A stretch of 64,000 nt of DNA from Planctomycetota bacterium (GTDB lineage: Bacteria; Planctomycetota; SZUA-567; H5-PLA8), in the NCBI GenBank assembly GCA_023150555.1, contig JAKLKQ010000014.1:58281-122280 (forward strand), given 5' to 3'. A program made the translations under genes and the position numbers. Shown here in pieces: positions 24,959 through 33,726 of this stretch. The notes under the pieces are model-generated. The model was not told the origin of the DNA, did not search any database, and saw only the letters and a program-made list of their open reading frames with translations. Positions within the stretch are counted from its first letter, which is position 1, and each line of letters opens with the position of its first letter.

Positions 24959-26439
24959 ACACGATCCTGATCGTCATCGACACGCTGCGGCGCGACTACC
25001 TGGGCTGTTACGGCAACAAGACGGTCAAGACGCCGTGCCTGGACGCCTTCGCGGAGAAGAGCGTCGTCTTCGACAATGCGTACCTGGCCAGTTCGCCGTG
25101 CATGCCGGCGCGGCGCGAGATCATCACGGGGCGCTACGAGTTCCCCTTCCGCGGATGGGGCCCGCTGGAGCCGCAGGACCACGACCTGCCGGCCGCGCTG
25201 CGCGCCGGGCAGAAGCCGTCGATGCTCGTGACGGACCACTACCATCTCTTCGAGCACGGCAGCGGGAACTACCACTTCCACTTCGACGGCTGGGAGTTCA
25301 TCCGCGGGCAGGAGAACGACGCCTGGTGCATCGACCCTTCGATTCCGCCGCGTTTCCCCGCGCCCGAACGCACCAAGTGCCACTTCCGCTGGTCGCAGTA
25401 CATGCGCAACACCGCGCGCTGGCGCGATGAGAACGGCGACTGGAAGGACGAACGCCACACCTTCTGCGCACAGACCTTCGCGCGCGCGGCGGACTGGCTG
25501 GCCGAGACGCCCGGGCTGCACGAGAAGGGCTTCTTGCTCTCCATCGACTGCTTCGACCCGCACGAGCCCTTCGATCCGCCGCCGCCCTACGACACGATGT
25601 ACCTGGACGGTAAGGCGCCCAGCGAGCGCGTGCGCTGGCCGATCTACGGCAAGGCCGACCGCTACACGGCGGACGAGTTGGCCGACATCCGCGCGCTCTA
25701 CGCCGGCAAGGTGACGCTGACCGACACGTGGTTCGGGCACCTGTTGCGGCGCGTGAAGGAGCTGGGGCTGCTCGAGAACACCATGATCGTGGTCACCACC
25801 GACCACGGGCACATGTTCGGCGAACACGGCATGCTCGGGAAGCCCGGCGCCGGACACGGCGACAGCACGCTGTACCAGTGCATGTCGCACATTCCGCTGC
25901 TGGTCTACCACCCGGACTTCAAGAGCCAGGCCGGCGCGCGGCGTTCCGCGTTGGCGCAGCCGGTGGACTACTACCCGACGGTCTGCGATGCGATGGGCGT
26001 GCCACGCAGGGACGACGCGCCGCCGCTGCACGGCAAGAGCCTGCTGCCGCTGCTGGGCACGGCGAGCGCCAAGCTCCGGGACTACGCCTGCTTCGGGAAG
26101 TTCGGCGAGGCGATGCACGTCACCGACGGCGCGTGGACGTTGGCCAAGTGGCCGCCCGGCGAGAGTAACGCTCCGCTGGAGTGGCATTCGCAGCTGCCGC
26201 CGGAATTCATCCGCCCCAAGAAGGTGCACCCCTTCGACGGGAACAAACGCAGCTACGCGATCGAGCACGAACGCGGCCCCATGCACGACGGGCTCTGGTT
26301 CCTGCCCGAGGACTACGCGCAGGAACGCAACCTCATCGCGGAGAGACCGCAGGAGCGCGACCGCCTGTGCGGGGCGATCGGCAACTTTTTGAAGGAAGTC
26401 GGCGCGCCCTCCGAACAGGCGCAACGGCTGGGCCTTTAA
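24955..26439 (+). CDS. Type I sulfatase
   Basis: The 494-residue enzyme carries the sulfatase signature SSPCMPARREIITG; Cys49 in C-x-P-x-R is the residue oxidised to formylglycine. Metal-binding Asp residues lie near the start (VIDTLRRD) and in VVTTDHGHMFGEHG. Such enzymes hydrolyse sulfate esters, in PVC bacteria mostly on algal or mucin glycans. No signal peptide is seen, so it may act on imported oligosaccharides in the cytoplasm. It starts at GTG 24955, overlapping the gntR stop by 4 nt, with GGGG upstream. A formylglycine-generating enzyme is not in the window. The next gene is a homologue with an altered active site. Confidence 0.9.
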   Translation: MNTILIVIDTLRRDYLGCYGNKTVKTPCLDAFAEKSVVFDNAYLASSPCMPARREIITGRYEFPFRGWGPLEPQDHDLPAALRAGQKPSMLVTDHYHLFEHGSGNYHFHFDGWEFIRGQENDAWCIDPSIPPRFPAPERTKCHFRWSQYMRNTARWRDENGDWKDERHTFCAQTFARAADWLAETPGLHEKGFLLSIDCFDPHEPFDPPPPYDTMYLDGKAPSERVRWPIYGKADRYTADELADIRALYAGKVTLTDTWFGHLLRRVKELGLLENTMIVVTTDHGHMFGEHGMLGKPGAGHGDSTLYQCMSHIPLLVYHPDFKSQAGARRSALAQPVDYYPTVCDAMGVPRRDDAPPLHGKSLLPLLGTASAKLRDYACFGKFGEAMHVTDGAWTLAKWPPGESNAPLEWHSQLPPEFIRPKKVHPFDGNKRSYAIEHERGPMHDGLWFLPEDYAQERNLIAERPQERDRLCGAIGNFLKEVGAPSEQAQRLGL

Positions 26440-26468
26440 CACACGGGGACACGGGGAAAGGATATCGC

Positions 26469-27902
26469 ATGCCCAAGGGCTTGAATGTCATCGTCATATG
26501 CAACGACACGCTTCGCGCGGACGTCGTCGATCATACGTGGGAGGACCAGGTCGAGCTGCCCAACGTCGACCGCCTGCGCGCCGAGAGCGTCAACTTCACG
26601 CGCGCCTTCGGCGAGGGGCTGCCGACGATCCCGATGCGACGCGGCTTCTACACGGGCAAGCGCAGCTATCCGTGGAAGGAGCACCACGACACGAAGGGCT
26701 CGTGGCCGAACATCCACGGCTGGCACAAGATCCCGCACGAACACACCACGCTGGCCGAGGCGCTGAGCAGCAACGGCGTGATGACCGGCCTGGTCGCCGA
26801 CCTGTACCACATGTTCAAGCCGACGATGAACTTCACGCGCGGCTACGCGGCGCACGACTTCATCCGCGGCCAGGAGACCGACCGCGTGCGCAGCGGGCCG
26901 ATCGACAAGATCGACCTCAAGCCCCACCTGCACCCGAAGGAGGACAACCTGAAGCGCCACAGCGGCCTGTTGCAGTACCTGCTGAACATCCAGGACCGCG
27001 TGAGCGAGGAAGACTACTTCGCGGCGAAGGTCTTCCGCAGCGCGGCGCGCTGGGTGGACGACAATGCGCGGCAGAAGCCGTTCATGCTGTGGGTCGACAG
27101 CTTCACACCGCACGAGTTCTTCGATCCGCCCAAGGCCTTCGCCGACGCGTACTTCAAGAAGGCAGGGCTGGTCGACTACACCTACCCGCAGTTCTTCCAG
27201 AAGCGCTTCCCGTTCAACGAGGACGAGATCAAGCGCACCAAGGCGCTGTACTACGGCTACTGCACCTTCATGGACAAGTGGATCGGACACCTGCTGAAGA
27301 AACTCGACGAGCACAAGCTCTGGGACGACACCGCCGTGATCTTCACCAGCGACCACGGCACCGAGCTGCAGGACCGCGACCGCTTCGGCAAGGGCGGCGA
27401 CCGCCTGTACGCGTACAACACGCGCCTGAACCTCTCGGTCCGCCTGCCCGACCGCGCCTTCCACGGCAAGACGGTGGACGCCTTCGCGCAGAACATCGAC
27501 CTCGCGCCGACGATCTGCAAGCTGATGGGCGTGGAGCGCGAGGAACCCTTCGACGGCTTCGACCTGATGCCCGTCATCGAAGGCCAGAAGAAGCAGGTCC
27601 GCGACCACGTCATCGGCGGCTGGGCGCAGTACGCCTACGTCCGCGACGACGCCCACAGCTACGTCGTCGACACCTACGATCCGAAGGAGAAGACGGAACT
27701 CTACGACCTGAAGGCCGACCCGCACGAGAAGGAGAACGTCGCCAACGCCAAGCCCGACGTCGTGAAGGCCATGCGCGGGAAGCTCGAGGCGCTGCTGGGC
27801 GCGCCGCTGCCGGCCAAATACACCCACCAGCCCGAGAAGCAGAACGCCCCGGGCCTGGCGAACTTCTACGAACGCTGGGAAGGCAGCAACCTGGGCGGGT
27901 AG
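26469..27902 (+). CDS. Sulfatase-family hydrolase with Thr at the formylglycine position
   Basis: The 477-residue protein aligns with the preceding sulfatase (VIVICNDTLRADVV; LWDDTAVIFTSDHGTE), keeping the metal-binding Asp, His and Asn residues. The signature, however, reads GLPTIPMRRGFYTG, with Thr53 exactly where Cys or Ser should be. Formylglycine cannot form from Thr. In the wider alkaline-phosphatase superfamily, Thr is the nucleophile of nucleotide pyrophosphatases and phosphonoacetate hydrolases, so this may be a phosphodiesterase-like enzyme or an inactive homologue. It follows the true sulfatase by 29 bp with AAAGGA before the ATG, and is followed by a terminator, so it is the last gene of the gntR operon. 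Confidence 0.85.
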   Translation: MPKGLNVIVICNDTLRADVVDHTWEDQVELPNVDRLRAESVNFTRAFGEGLPTIPMRRGFYTGKRSYPWKEHHDTKGSWPNIHGWHKIPHEHTTLAEALSSNGVMTGLVADLYHMFKPTMNFTRGYAAHDFIRGQETDRVRSGPIDKIDLKPHLHPKEDNLKRHSGLLQYLLNIQDRVSEEDYFAAKVFRSAARWVDDNARQKPFMLWVDSFTPHEFFDPPKAFADAYFKKAGLVDYTYPQFFQKRFPFNEDEIKRTKALYYGYCTFMDKWIGHLLKKLDEHKLWDDTAVIFTSDHGTELQDRDRFGKGGDRLYAYNTRLNLSVRLPDRAFHGKTVDAFAQNIDLAPTICKLMGVEREEPFDGFDLMPVIEGQKKQVRDHVIGGWAQYAYVRDDAHSYVVDTYDPKEKTELYDLKADPHEKENVANAKPDVVKAMRGKLEALLGAPLPAKYTHQPEKQNAPGLANFYERWEGSNLGG

Positions 27903-27934
27903 GGCTGTTACTCCTTAAATAGCAGGACCTTAGA

Positions 27935-27970
27935 GCCACCCAGCCGGATCGCCGGGTGGCCGTTCTTTTT
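27935..27970 (+). terminator. Intrinsic terminator of the gntR-sulfatase operon
   Basis: GCCACCC (27935-27941) pairs with GGGTGGC (27954-27960) around a 12-base loop, followed by CGTTCTTTTT. It lies 33 bp after the last sulfatase-family stop. Confidence 0.75.
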
Positions 27971-28127
27971 GCTATTACGCTTTGAACGAACGCCTCCTTT
28001 TTACGATAATGGGCAAAGGGCGGCGGCGGGCTTTCCGGATTTTCGGCGCCTGCCGCAGCGGTTTTGCACGTTGTTCAATCGAGGACCGGTGATGGCGGTT
28101 CGTTTCCTGGGATCGAAAGGAGCGCGC

Positions 28128-30290
28128 GTGAGCACGCCCAAATTCAGCGACATGCTCCGGGAGAAGACCAACCGCGGCGGCGGGCCCGGCGGCGGCGCGC
28201 CGCTGAAGTTCGCCCAGCGCCAGCCCAGTTCCACCGGGGAGATGCTGCGCGGCCCTCTGGGTATCCTCCTCTTCGGCGTGGTCTTCATCGGCGGCGGCAT
28301 CATCTACTTTGCCAACAAGGTCGCGGTGCCCAAGACCGAGAAGGGCATCATCAACGATATTGAAGATGCCACCAAGGGCGGGCCGCCCGCGCCGCCCACC
28401 GAGCACTTCAGTTCGCCCAAGTCCTACGCCGGAAAGGGCGGCCTCCAGATCGTGGGCAAGGACGGCAGGCCGCTTTCGCCCGAACAGGCCTCCAAGGTCA
28501 TGGACGGCATGCAGCAGGGCGCCGGCGCCGACCTGCCCATCCGCGCGAGCGTCCCGCACGACGACGCGCCCTTCGAAGCACCGCTGCCCGAGTTCGAGAG
28601 ACTCGACGCGCTCGACCCGGCTTCCGAGGAGTTCAAGAACGCCTTCGCGAACGTGCTCGACGCGGATCTGAAGACCGCCGAGGGCCTGTCTGACGCTTCG
28701 AACTACCGCGGCGCGGCGAAGGCGATCTTCCTCTTCACGCGCCACCTGCGAACGCAGGAAGCGGGGCTCGAAGCGCCGAAGGCCGATGTCACGCCAGACT
28801 TCAAAAACGACGGCTACGAAGCATTCCGCGGTAAAGTGCTGAGCTTCAACGGCACGCTGGCGCGCAAGCACGAACGCAAGAACTGGGCGAAGCTGCCCGG
28901 CAACAACGCCGGCCTGGGCGACACCTGGACCCTGATCTGCCGCGACGCCAACGGGAAGCTCTTTGCGGCGCTGGTACCGCAGGACGCGCAGGGCCTGAAA
29001 GAAGGCGACCACGTCACGTGGACGGGCCTCTTCGTGCAGCGCTGGTCGTTCCTGAAGCCCGACAATTCCTGGGGCACGATGCCGCTCTTCGTCGCCGGCA
29101 AGATCGAGAAGATCGAGAAACCCGCGCCGCCGCAGCCCGCGCCCAAGGGCGAAGCCGGCGATGGCGAAGCCCCCGCACCTGCGCCAGGACCGGTCGCGGA
29201 AGGCGAGGGCGAAGCGAAGACCGAGGCCGCCGTGAACGAAGGCGGGGAGGCCGAAAAGACCGCGGCCAGCGACAACCCGCCGCCCTTCAAGCAATCGCCC
29301 GGCAATCCGAAGCCGGCCGCCGCCGCCCCCAGGGGGCCGACCAGCTTCTACGGCGAAGCGGCGAAGACGCGCGCCTTCAAGGCGCCGCTGCCCGAGTTCG
29401 AGAAGCTCGAGACCCTCGACGCGAATTCCGAGGCGTTCAAGGACGCCTACGAACTGATACTCGACGAGGACCTGGCCTCGCGCGAAGGCCTGCTGTACGC
29501 CAGCGAGTACACCCAGGCGTACCAAGCCGTCTTCCTCTTCTACCGCTACCTGCGCACGCACGCAGACCACCCGGAAGTGATCGAGGCGTACGCGAAGCAG
29601 CGCCGCGAGGCGAACCTGGAGAAGCTGGGCGAGACCGGCGCGGACGCGAAGTACCACAACGTGCTCTTCCGCGACGAGTACCAGACCTACCGCGGGCAGC
29701 CGTACTTCTTTCACGGCAACCTGATCCGCAAGTACCAGATCCGCGACTGGAGCACCGAGGATGGCAATAACTCGGGCATCCGCGACACATGGCTGCTGAT
29801 CTGCCGCGACCCGAAATGGAAGCTCTACGCCGTGCTGGTGCCAGAGGACATGCACGAATTCCTGTCCAAGGACGATAGCAACTCGCCTGACCTGATCGAA
29901 TGGACGGGGCTTTTCCTGCAGCGCTGGACCTATATCCGCCGCGACAATTTCCACGACGCCATGCCGCTGTACGTGGCCCTGGACGCCAAGAAAGTCGACC
30001 TGCCCGACTCCGGCGCGAACACCATCATCATCACCGTGCTGCTCGTCTTCGGCCTGGGTCTGGCCGCGATCCTCTACTACCTGCGCACCGACGAGCGGCG
30101 CTCGCGGGAGAAGCTCAGCGAGCTGCGCGCAAACCGCACACCGCGCACGCCACGCGCGCCCAAGCCCGCGGCCGAGGCTACCGCGCAGGCCAGCGCGCAG
30201 AGCGCCGAAGGCGGCGGACCGGCGGACGCGCCGCCACCCTCGCCGGATGCCCCGCCCGGCGATAGCGACCCGGCCGGCGCGACGTCGTAG
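28128..30290 (+). CDS. Double-anchored membrane protein with duplicated extracytoplasmic domain
   Basis: The 720-residue product has one span near each end (about 41-63, LGILLFGVVFIGGGIIYFA; about 633-654, IITVLLVFGLGLAAILYYL). Between them a domain of about 190 residues is repeated (about 147-331 and 418-623), each copy starting APLPEFE+L and containing DTW-LICRD and WTGLF-QRW. The inner beta strands of each copy resemble an OB-like barrel. An Ala/Pro/Glu-rich linker joins them and a polar tail follows the last span. I do not recognise the family; an envelope scaffold or ligand-binding role is possible. GTG 28128 was chosen because AAAGGAG lies 5 bases upstream; ATG 28092 is the alternative. 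Confidence 0.72.
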   Translation: MSTPKFSDMLREKTNRGGGPGGGAPLKFAQRQPSSTGEMLRGPLGILLFGVVFIGGGIIYFANKVAVPKTEKGIINDIEDATKGGPPAPPTEHFSSPKSYAGKGGLQIVGKDGRPLSPEQASKVMDGMQQGAGADLPIRASVPHDDAPFEAPLPEFERLDALDPASEEFKNAFANVLDADLKTAEGLSDASNYRGAAKAIFLFTRHLRTQEAGLEAPKADVTPDFKNDGYEAFRGKVLSFNGTLARKHERKNWAKLPGNNAGLGDTWTLICRDANGKLFAALVPQDAQGLKEGDHVTWTGLFVQRWSFLKPDNSWGTMPLFVAGKIEKIEKPAPPQPAPKGEAGDGEAPAPAPGPVAEGEGEAKTEAAVNEGGEAEKTAASDNPPPFKQSPGNPKPAAAAPRGPTSFYGEAAKTRAFKAPLPEFEKLETLDANSEAFKDAYELILDEDLASREGLLYASEYTQAYQAVFLFYRYLRTHADHPEVIEAYAKQRREANLEKLGETGADAKYHNVLFRDEYQTYRGQPYFFHGNLIRKYQIRDWSTEDGNNSGIRDTWLLICRDPKWKLYAVLVPEDMHEFLSKDDSNSPDLIEWTGLFLQRWTYIRRDNFHDAMPLYVALDAKKVDLPDSGANTIIITVLLVFGLGLAAILYYLRTDERRSREKLSELRANRTPRTPRAPKPAAEATAQASAQSAEGGGPADAPPPSPDAPPGDSDPAGATS

Positions 30291-30307
30291 TATTCAGGGA
30301 ACTTCTT

Positions 30308-30340
30308 GCGGGGACCGGGCTCCGGACGCAGGGGGCCGGA
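30308..30340 (+). repeat. Dispersed GGGGACCGG element, copy 2
   Basis: The sequence begins GGGGACCGGGCTCCGGACGC and continues AGGGGGCCGG. It sits between convergent genes, 20 bp from the end of the PhyH-like gene, and matches the minus-strand reading of copy 1 at 17 or more of the first 20 bases. Confidence 0.6.
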
Positions 30341-30359
30341 AACTCGCTCGAGATTCTGC

Positions 30360-31196
30360 CTACACGGCCGCCGCCTGGTGTTCCTTCAGCCAGTCGCGCA
30401 GCGGAACCTCGTCCTCCTTCGGCAGCCAGAAGCTGCACTCGCTGCGCATCTCGCCCAGCAGCTGGCGCTGCACCGGCGTGGCCTTGGCCAGCAGGGCGGG
30501 GTCGGGCAGGAGGTAGTCGATGGGCTTCAGCCAGCGGAAGCAGTAGCCCATGTAGATGTTCTTGCGCGCGTGAGCCGCGAAGTTCGGCCCCACCGCGTGC
30601 CACAGGCGCTGCTGGAACAGCACCGCGTCGCCGGGTTCGCTGAGGATCTGGATCGCGCCCTCGGGATCGCCGTTCACGCCGCGCTTGAGCGAATGCGCGT
30701 CGCGGTGGCTGCCGGGCACCACCCGCAGGTTGCCGCGGTCCGGCGCGCTGAGGTCCGTCAGGAAGTACCCGATCTTCGTGTAGATCCACGGATACTGACC
30801 GTTGACCGCCATCACCTCGCGGCAGCCATCGCGGTGCCAATCGATGGCCTTGTAGGTGCCGGCGGTGCCCTGCGGCTGCGGCGGGCGGTACAGCACGTGC
30901 GAAGTGTTCAGCTGCAGCGCCGGGCCCATCAGTTCGGCGACCAGTGGGAAGGTCGCCGACCAGTCGAGCAGTTCCAGCAGCGCGTGGTTCTTGTGGATCG
31001 CATTGCGCGACTGGACGTGCTCGCCTTTACCCAGGCCCTCGGCCTCGCGCTGGCGTTCGATGGTCTCGTCGGCGACGCGCGTGAAACGTTCGACCTGCGC
31101 GGCATCGAGCGCCCCCTTGACCAGCAGGTACCCGTTCTCCTCGAAGAATGCGCGCTGCTCGGGCGACAGATGGGCGGAATTCGGGCGCGGCGGCAT
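30360..31196 (-). CDS. Phytanoyl-CoA-dioxygenase-family (PhyH) oxygenase
   Basis: The 278-residue protein has the Fe(II)/2-oxoglutarate oxygenase triad: His121 and Asp123 in DWHRDG, and His200 in LWHAVGPN. Arg211 (HARKN) probably binds 2-oxoglutarate. PVC genomes carry many PhyH paralogues that hydroxylate small molecules of unknown identity. The ATG at 31196 is preferred because AAAGGAAA lies 7 bases upstream; the next ATG, 24 bp earlier, lacks one. It is flanked on both sides by copies of the GGGGACCGG element, which may mark an inserted unit. Neighbours in the same direction are a propeller protein and an IclR regulator. Confidence 0.85.
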   Translation of the reverse strand: MPPRPNSAHLSPEQRAFFEENGYLLVKGALDAAQVERFTRVADETIERQREAEGLGKGEHVQSRNAIHKNHALLELLDWSATFPLVAELMGPALQLNTSHVLYRPPQPQGTAGTYKAIDWHRDGCREVMAVNGQYPWIYTKIGYFLTDLSAPDRGNLRVVPGSHRDAHSLKRGVNGDPEGAIQILSEPGDAVLFQQRLWHAVGPNFAAHARKNIYMGYCFRWLKPIDYLLPDPALLAKATPVQRQLLGEMRSECSFWLPKEDEVPLRDWLKEHQAAAV

Positions 31197-31255
31197 GGCG
31201 AGCTTTCCTTTCGTGGCCATTTGCTTTGCGAAAATTGGTAGGGGAGGAAGGAGAT

Positions 31256-31290
31256 GGGGACCGGACCCCGAATACCGGCGTCCGGTCCCC
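31256..31290. repeat. Dispersed GGGGACCGG element, copy 3 (palindromic)
   Basis: GGGGACCGGAC (31256-31266) and GTCCGGTCCCC (31280-31290) form a perfect 11-bp stem around a 13-base loop that contains AATACCGGC, shared with copy 1. It lies between the PhyH-like and propeller genes and could form a stable RNA hairpin, but no T run follows. Confidence 0.7.
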
Positions 31291-31300
31291 GCCGTTTACA

Positions 31301-32719
31301 TTAGCTGTACGTGAACTGCGCGGTCGCCTTGCCGTTCTTCGACGGGGTCAGGCGCACCCAGTGCGCGCTGAACGCGTCGGGGAACTCGTGGTGCACGTAC
31401 CCGCCGGCGGGCACGTCCAGCGTCGCGTACTTCTTGAAGGAGCCTTCGCCCAGGAAGTCGACCTCGAGCGTGAAGCTGTTGGCCGCGGCGCCTTCGTTGC
31501 TGAGGTGCAGGACCTTCTTGTCGAAGCCGGTCATCAGGAACGGGTCGCTGGCGTTGCCGCACTGCACGTCGTCTTCCCACCACGGGCCGCCCCAGCCGCT
31601 GGGCTTGCCGAAGTTCCACAGGTCGTCGGTCTTGCCGAACCAGAGGCCCGACTGCGGTTCGCCGCACAGCGGGTTCTTGTCGCGCATCGCGCTGGCGTTG
31701 TCGGCGCCCATTACCAGCATGCCGCGCCAGCTGCAGAAGTCGCCCAGCACCCAAAGGTGGTTGCTGATGGGCTTCACGCCCCAGACGCGGTTCTTGAAGG
31801 CCCACGGCGCGAGTTCGTAGAAGATGCCGTGGCAGTCCATCAGGAAGCGCTCGTGCTCGGTCTGGCGCATGCGCGGCCATTCGGTGGACCAGCCGTGGTC
31901 GAAGGTGTGGCTGCCCTTGGGCAGGCGGTAGGTGCGCCACTGGCCGTCGTTCTTTGTGAAGGCCTTCAGGATCGCGCTGCGCTTGTCCACGCCGGTCGCG
32001 AACATCGTCTTGGAGAACTCGCCGAAGCCGGTGACCTCGTAGAACGCCGTGCGCTCCAGGATCTTCCACTGCTTGCCGTCCCACTCGCCCATGCGCCCCG
32101 CGCCGGTGGGGATGGAGCCGTCCTGGTAGTCGAGGTCGTTGTAGGTGTTGCTGCAGACGACGACGCGGCCGAAGGCGCTGTAGCCGGCCTTGAAGTGCGG
32201 CCAGACGTCCTTGGGGATCTCGAGTTCCTTGCAGACGTCGAAGAGCTGCTTCGCCTTCAGCGTCTTGACGTCGAGCTCGAAGAACTCGCCTTCCATGCCC
32301 AGCATGTAGACCTTGTTCTCGTGGTCTTCCAGGTGGTTCATCGTCGCGCACAGCCGCACGTCGACCAGGTCGGTGATCGTGCGCACGTTGCGCTGCGCGT
32401 CGATGGCGTACGGCCCGATGAAGAGCTGGTTGCTGGGGTAGTGCACGAATCGGTTGGTGTATGTCCCGACCAGCGACTCGGGGCGCTTGACCATCGACAT
32501 ATCCGGGAAGATCTCGTACAGGCCCGTGCCGACGCCGCTCTTGGCCTTGCTCGAGACGTACGCCACCGCCCACAGGCGGTCAGCCCAGCCGAAGAGCGCG
32601 CCGGGGGCGCACTCGGTGCGCGGCGGGCCCAGTTCCGCGCCGATGCAAAGGTGCGGAAAGACGCCGCTGATGTTGATGGGCTTATGCGTGGCGGTGGGGG
32701 TTTCGGCTTCGACGAACAT
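31301..32719 (-). CDS. Hypothetical beta-propeller-like protein
   Basis: The 472-residue product has no signal peptide. It shows repeating beta-strand units with aromatic caps, for example LFGWADRLWAVAYV, NKVYMLGMEGEFFELD, NHLWVLGDFCSWRGML and SGLWFGKTDDLW, consistent with a propeller. The last 80 residues (FLGEGSFKKYATLDVPAGGYVHHEF...) form a separate beta-sandwich. I do not recognise an enzyme motif. AAGGAG lies 8 bases before ATG 32719. It lies between an IclR regulator and a PhyH oxygenase, all minus strand, so it probably belongs to the same catabolic unit. It may be a cytoplasmic carbohydrate-active or binding protein. Confidence 0.7.
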   Translation of the reverse strand: MFVEAETPTATHKPINISGVFPHLCIGAELGPPRTECAPGALFGWADRLWAVAYVSSKAKSGVGTGLYEIFPDMSMVKRPESLVGTYTNRFVHYPSNQLFIGPYAIDAQRNVRTITDLVDVRLCATMNHLEDHENKVYMLGMEGEFFELDVKTLKAKQLFDVCKELEIPKDVWPHFKAGYSAFGRVVVCSNTYNDLDYQDGSIPTGAGRMGEWDGKQWKILERTAFYEVTGFGEFSKTMFATGVDKRSAILKAFTKNDGQWRTYRLPKGSHTFDHGWSTEWPRMRQTEHERFLMDCHGIFYELAPWAFKNRVWGVKPISNHLWVLGDFCSWRGMLVMGADNASAMRDKNPLCGEPQSGLWFGKTDDLWNFGKPSGWGGPWWEDDVQCGNASDPFLMTGFDKKVLHLSNEGAAANSFTLEVDFLGEGSFKKYATLDVPAGGYVHHEFPDAFSAHWVRLTPSKNGKATAQFTYS

Positions 32720-32761
32720 CGCTCGTACTCCTTCGTAGTGTGGGGGTGGAGAGGAAAAGGT

Positions 32762-33544
32762 TCAGTCCGGTTCCTTCATCGCCTGCTCGACGGCGCGGCG
32801 GCCTTCTAGCAGCAGCAAGAGCACCGTCTCCAGCGGCAGCGCCGCCTTGGGTCCGCTCAGCGCCAGCGCGACGGGCTCGTGCCCGGGAATCACCACGGGA
32901 ATCGCCGCGCTGAGGTGCTCATTCGACTGCCAGTCGACCAGCGGCAGGCAGTCGTGCTGGATCAGCTTTCTGGCCTTGGTCAGCACGGCGTTGGCCGTCG
33001 CGGGAACTTCGCTCGTCGGGCGCGACCAGCCGTGCTCCTTGCGCGAGGCCGCCAGTTCGGCGCGCGCTTCGGCGACGGGGTGTTCAAGCAACAGGCGCAG
33101 CCCCGGCGAAGAAAGGTGAAGGGGAAACGAGCCCGCGAAGAACGGCACCGGCTCGTGCCCGCGCTGCACGCGCAGGAAGTAGAGCATCTGGCCGCGCCAG
33201 AGCGTCCCCAGCGAGACCGCCAGCCCGTTGGCGCGTTCGGCCAGGGCGATCATCGCCGCGCGGGGCTTGCACGTGAGCGGGAACTGCTGCAGCGCGCGCC
33301 CGCCCAGGGCCAGCACGCCGTAGTCGGGCGCGAAGCTGTGGTAGTCGGGCTTCTTCACGTAACCGCCGGCGGCGAGGGCCTTCAGGATGCGCGAGGCCGA
33401 CGACTGGTGCAGGCCCATGCGCGCGGCGATCTCGGTGCTGGTCAGCGGCCCGCTGGCCTGCACGAGGATGCGCAGGATAGCCAGGCCGTGGGTCAGGGCC
33501 TTGGCGCCGTCGAGGGCGGAGGGGCGTTCGATCGCGGTCATCAT
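32762..33544 (-). CDS. IclR-family transcriptional regulator
   Basis: The 260-residue protein has an N-terminal winged helix (LTSTEIAARMGLHQSSASRILKALAAGGYV, about 34-63) and a C-terminal IclR effector domain ending SAAIPVVIPGHEPVALALSGP. IclR proteins respond to small organic acids and often repress divergent operons. Here the divergent operon (33727-36657) encodes a creatininase-like, a dehydrogenase and an enolase-superfamily gene, its likely targets. The start codon ATG 33544 has no Shine-Dalgarno; the predicted transcription start coincides with it. An operator-like palindrome lies in the promoter spacer. Confidence 0.88.
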   Translation of the reverse strand: MMTAIERPSALDGAKALTHGLAILRILVQASGPLTSTEIAARMGLHQSSASRILKALAAGGYVKKPDYHSFAPDYGVLALGGRALQQFPLTCKPRAAMIALAERANGLAVSLGTLWRGQMLYFLRVQRGHEPVPFFAGSFPLHLSSPGLRLLLEHPVAEARAELAASRKEHGWSRPTSEVPATANAVLTKARKLIQHDCLPLVDWQSNEHLSAAIPVVIPGHEPVALALSGPKAALPLETVLLLLLEGRRAVEQAMKEPD

Positions 33545-33550
33545 GGCGGG

Positions 33551-33579
33551 ACTGTAGTATGCATATTATGCATTGTCAA
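33551..33579 (-). promoter_or_regulatory. iclR promoter with a palindrome in the spacer
   Basis: On the minus strand TTGACA (33574-33579) and TACAGT (33551-33556) are spaced exactly 17 bp. The spacer holds ATGCAT-AAT-ATGCAT (33559-33573), a likely operator. The expected start point, 6-7 bases after the -10, is 33544-33545, the first base of the iclR ATG, so the mRNA is predicted to be leaderless and autoregulated. Confidence 0.65.
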
Positions 33580-33726
33580 TGAAAAACAATTCAGAATCAC
33601 CGAACCATCGCCCGAGCCGCTCGTTTCGACCAATGGAACGCCTGTCGCTTATTTTGACGCTTCCCGGGGCCTCGCCCCACGCTACGATTGGGCCGATCCG
33701 CAGCCGGCAACGAAGGAGCCCACCCG

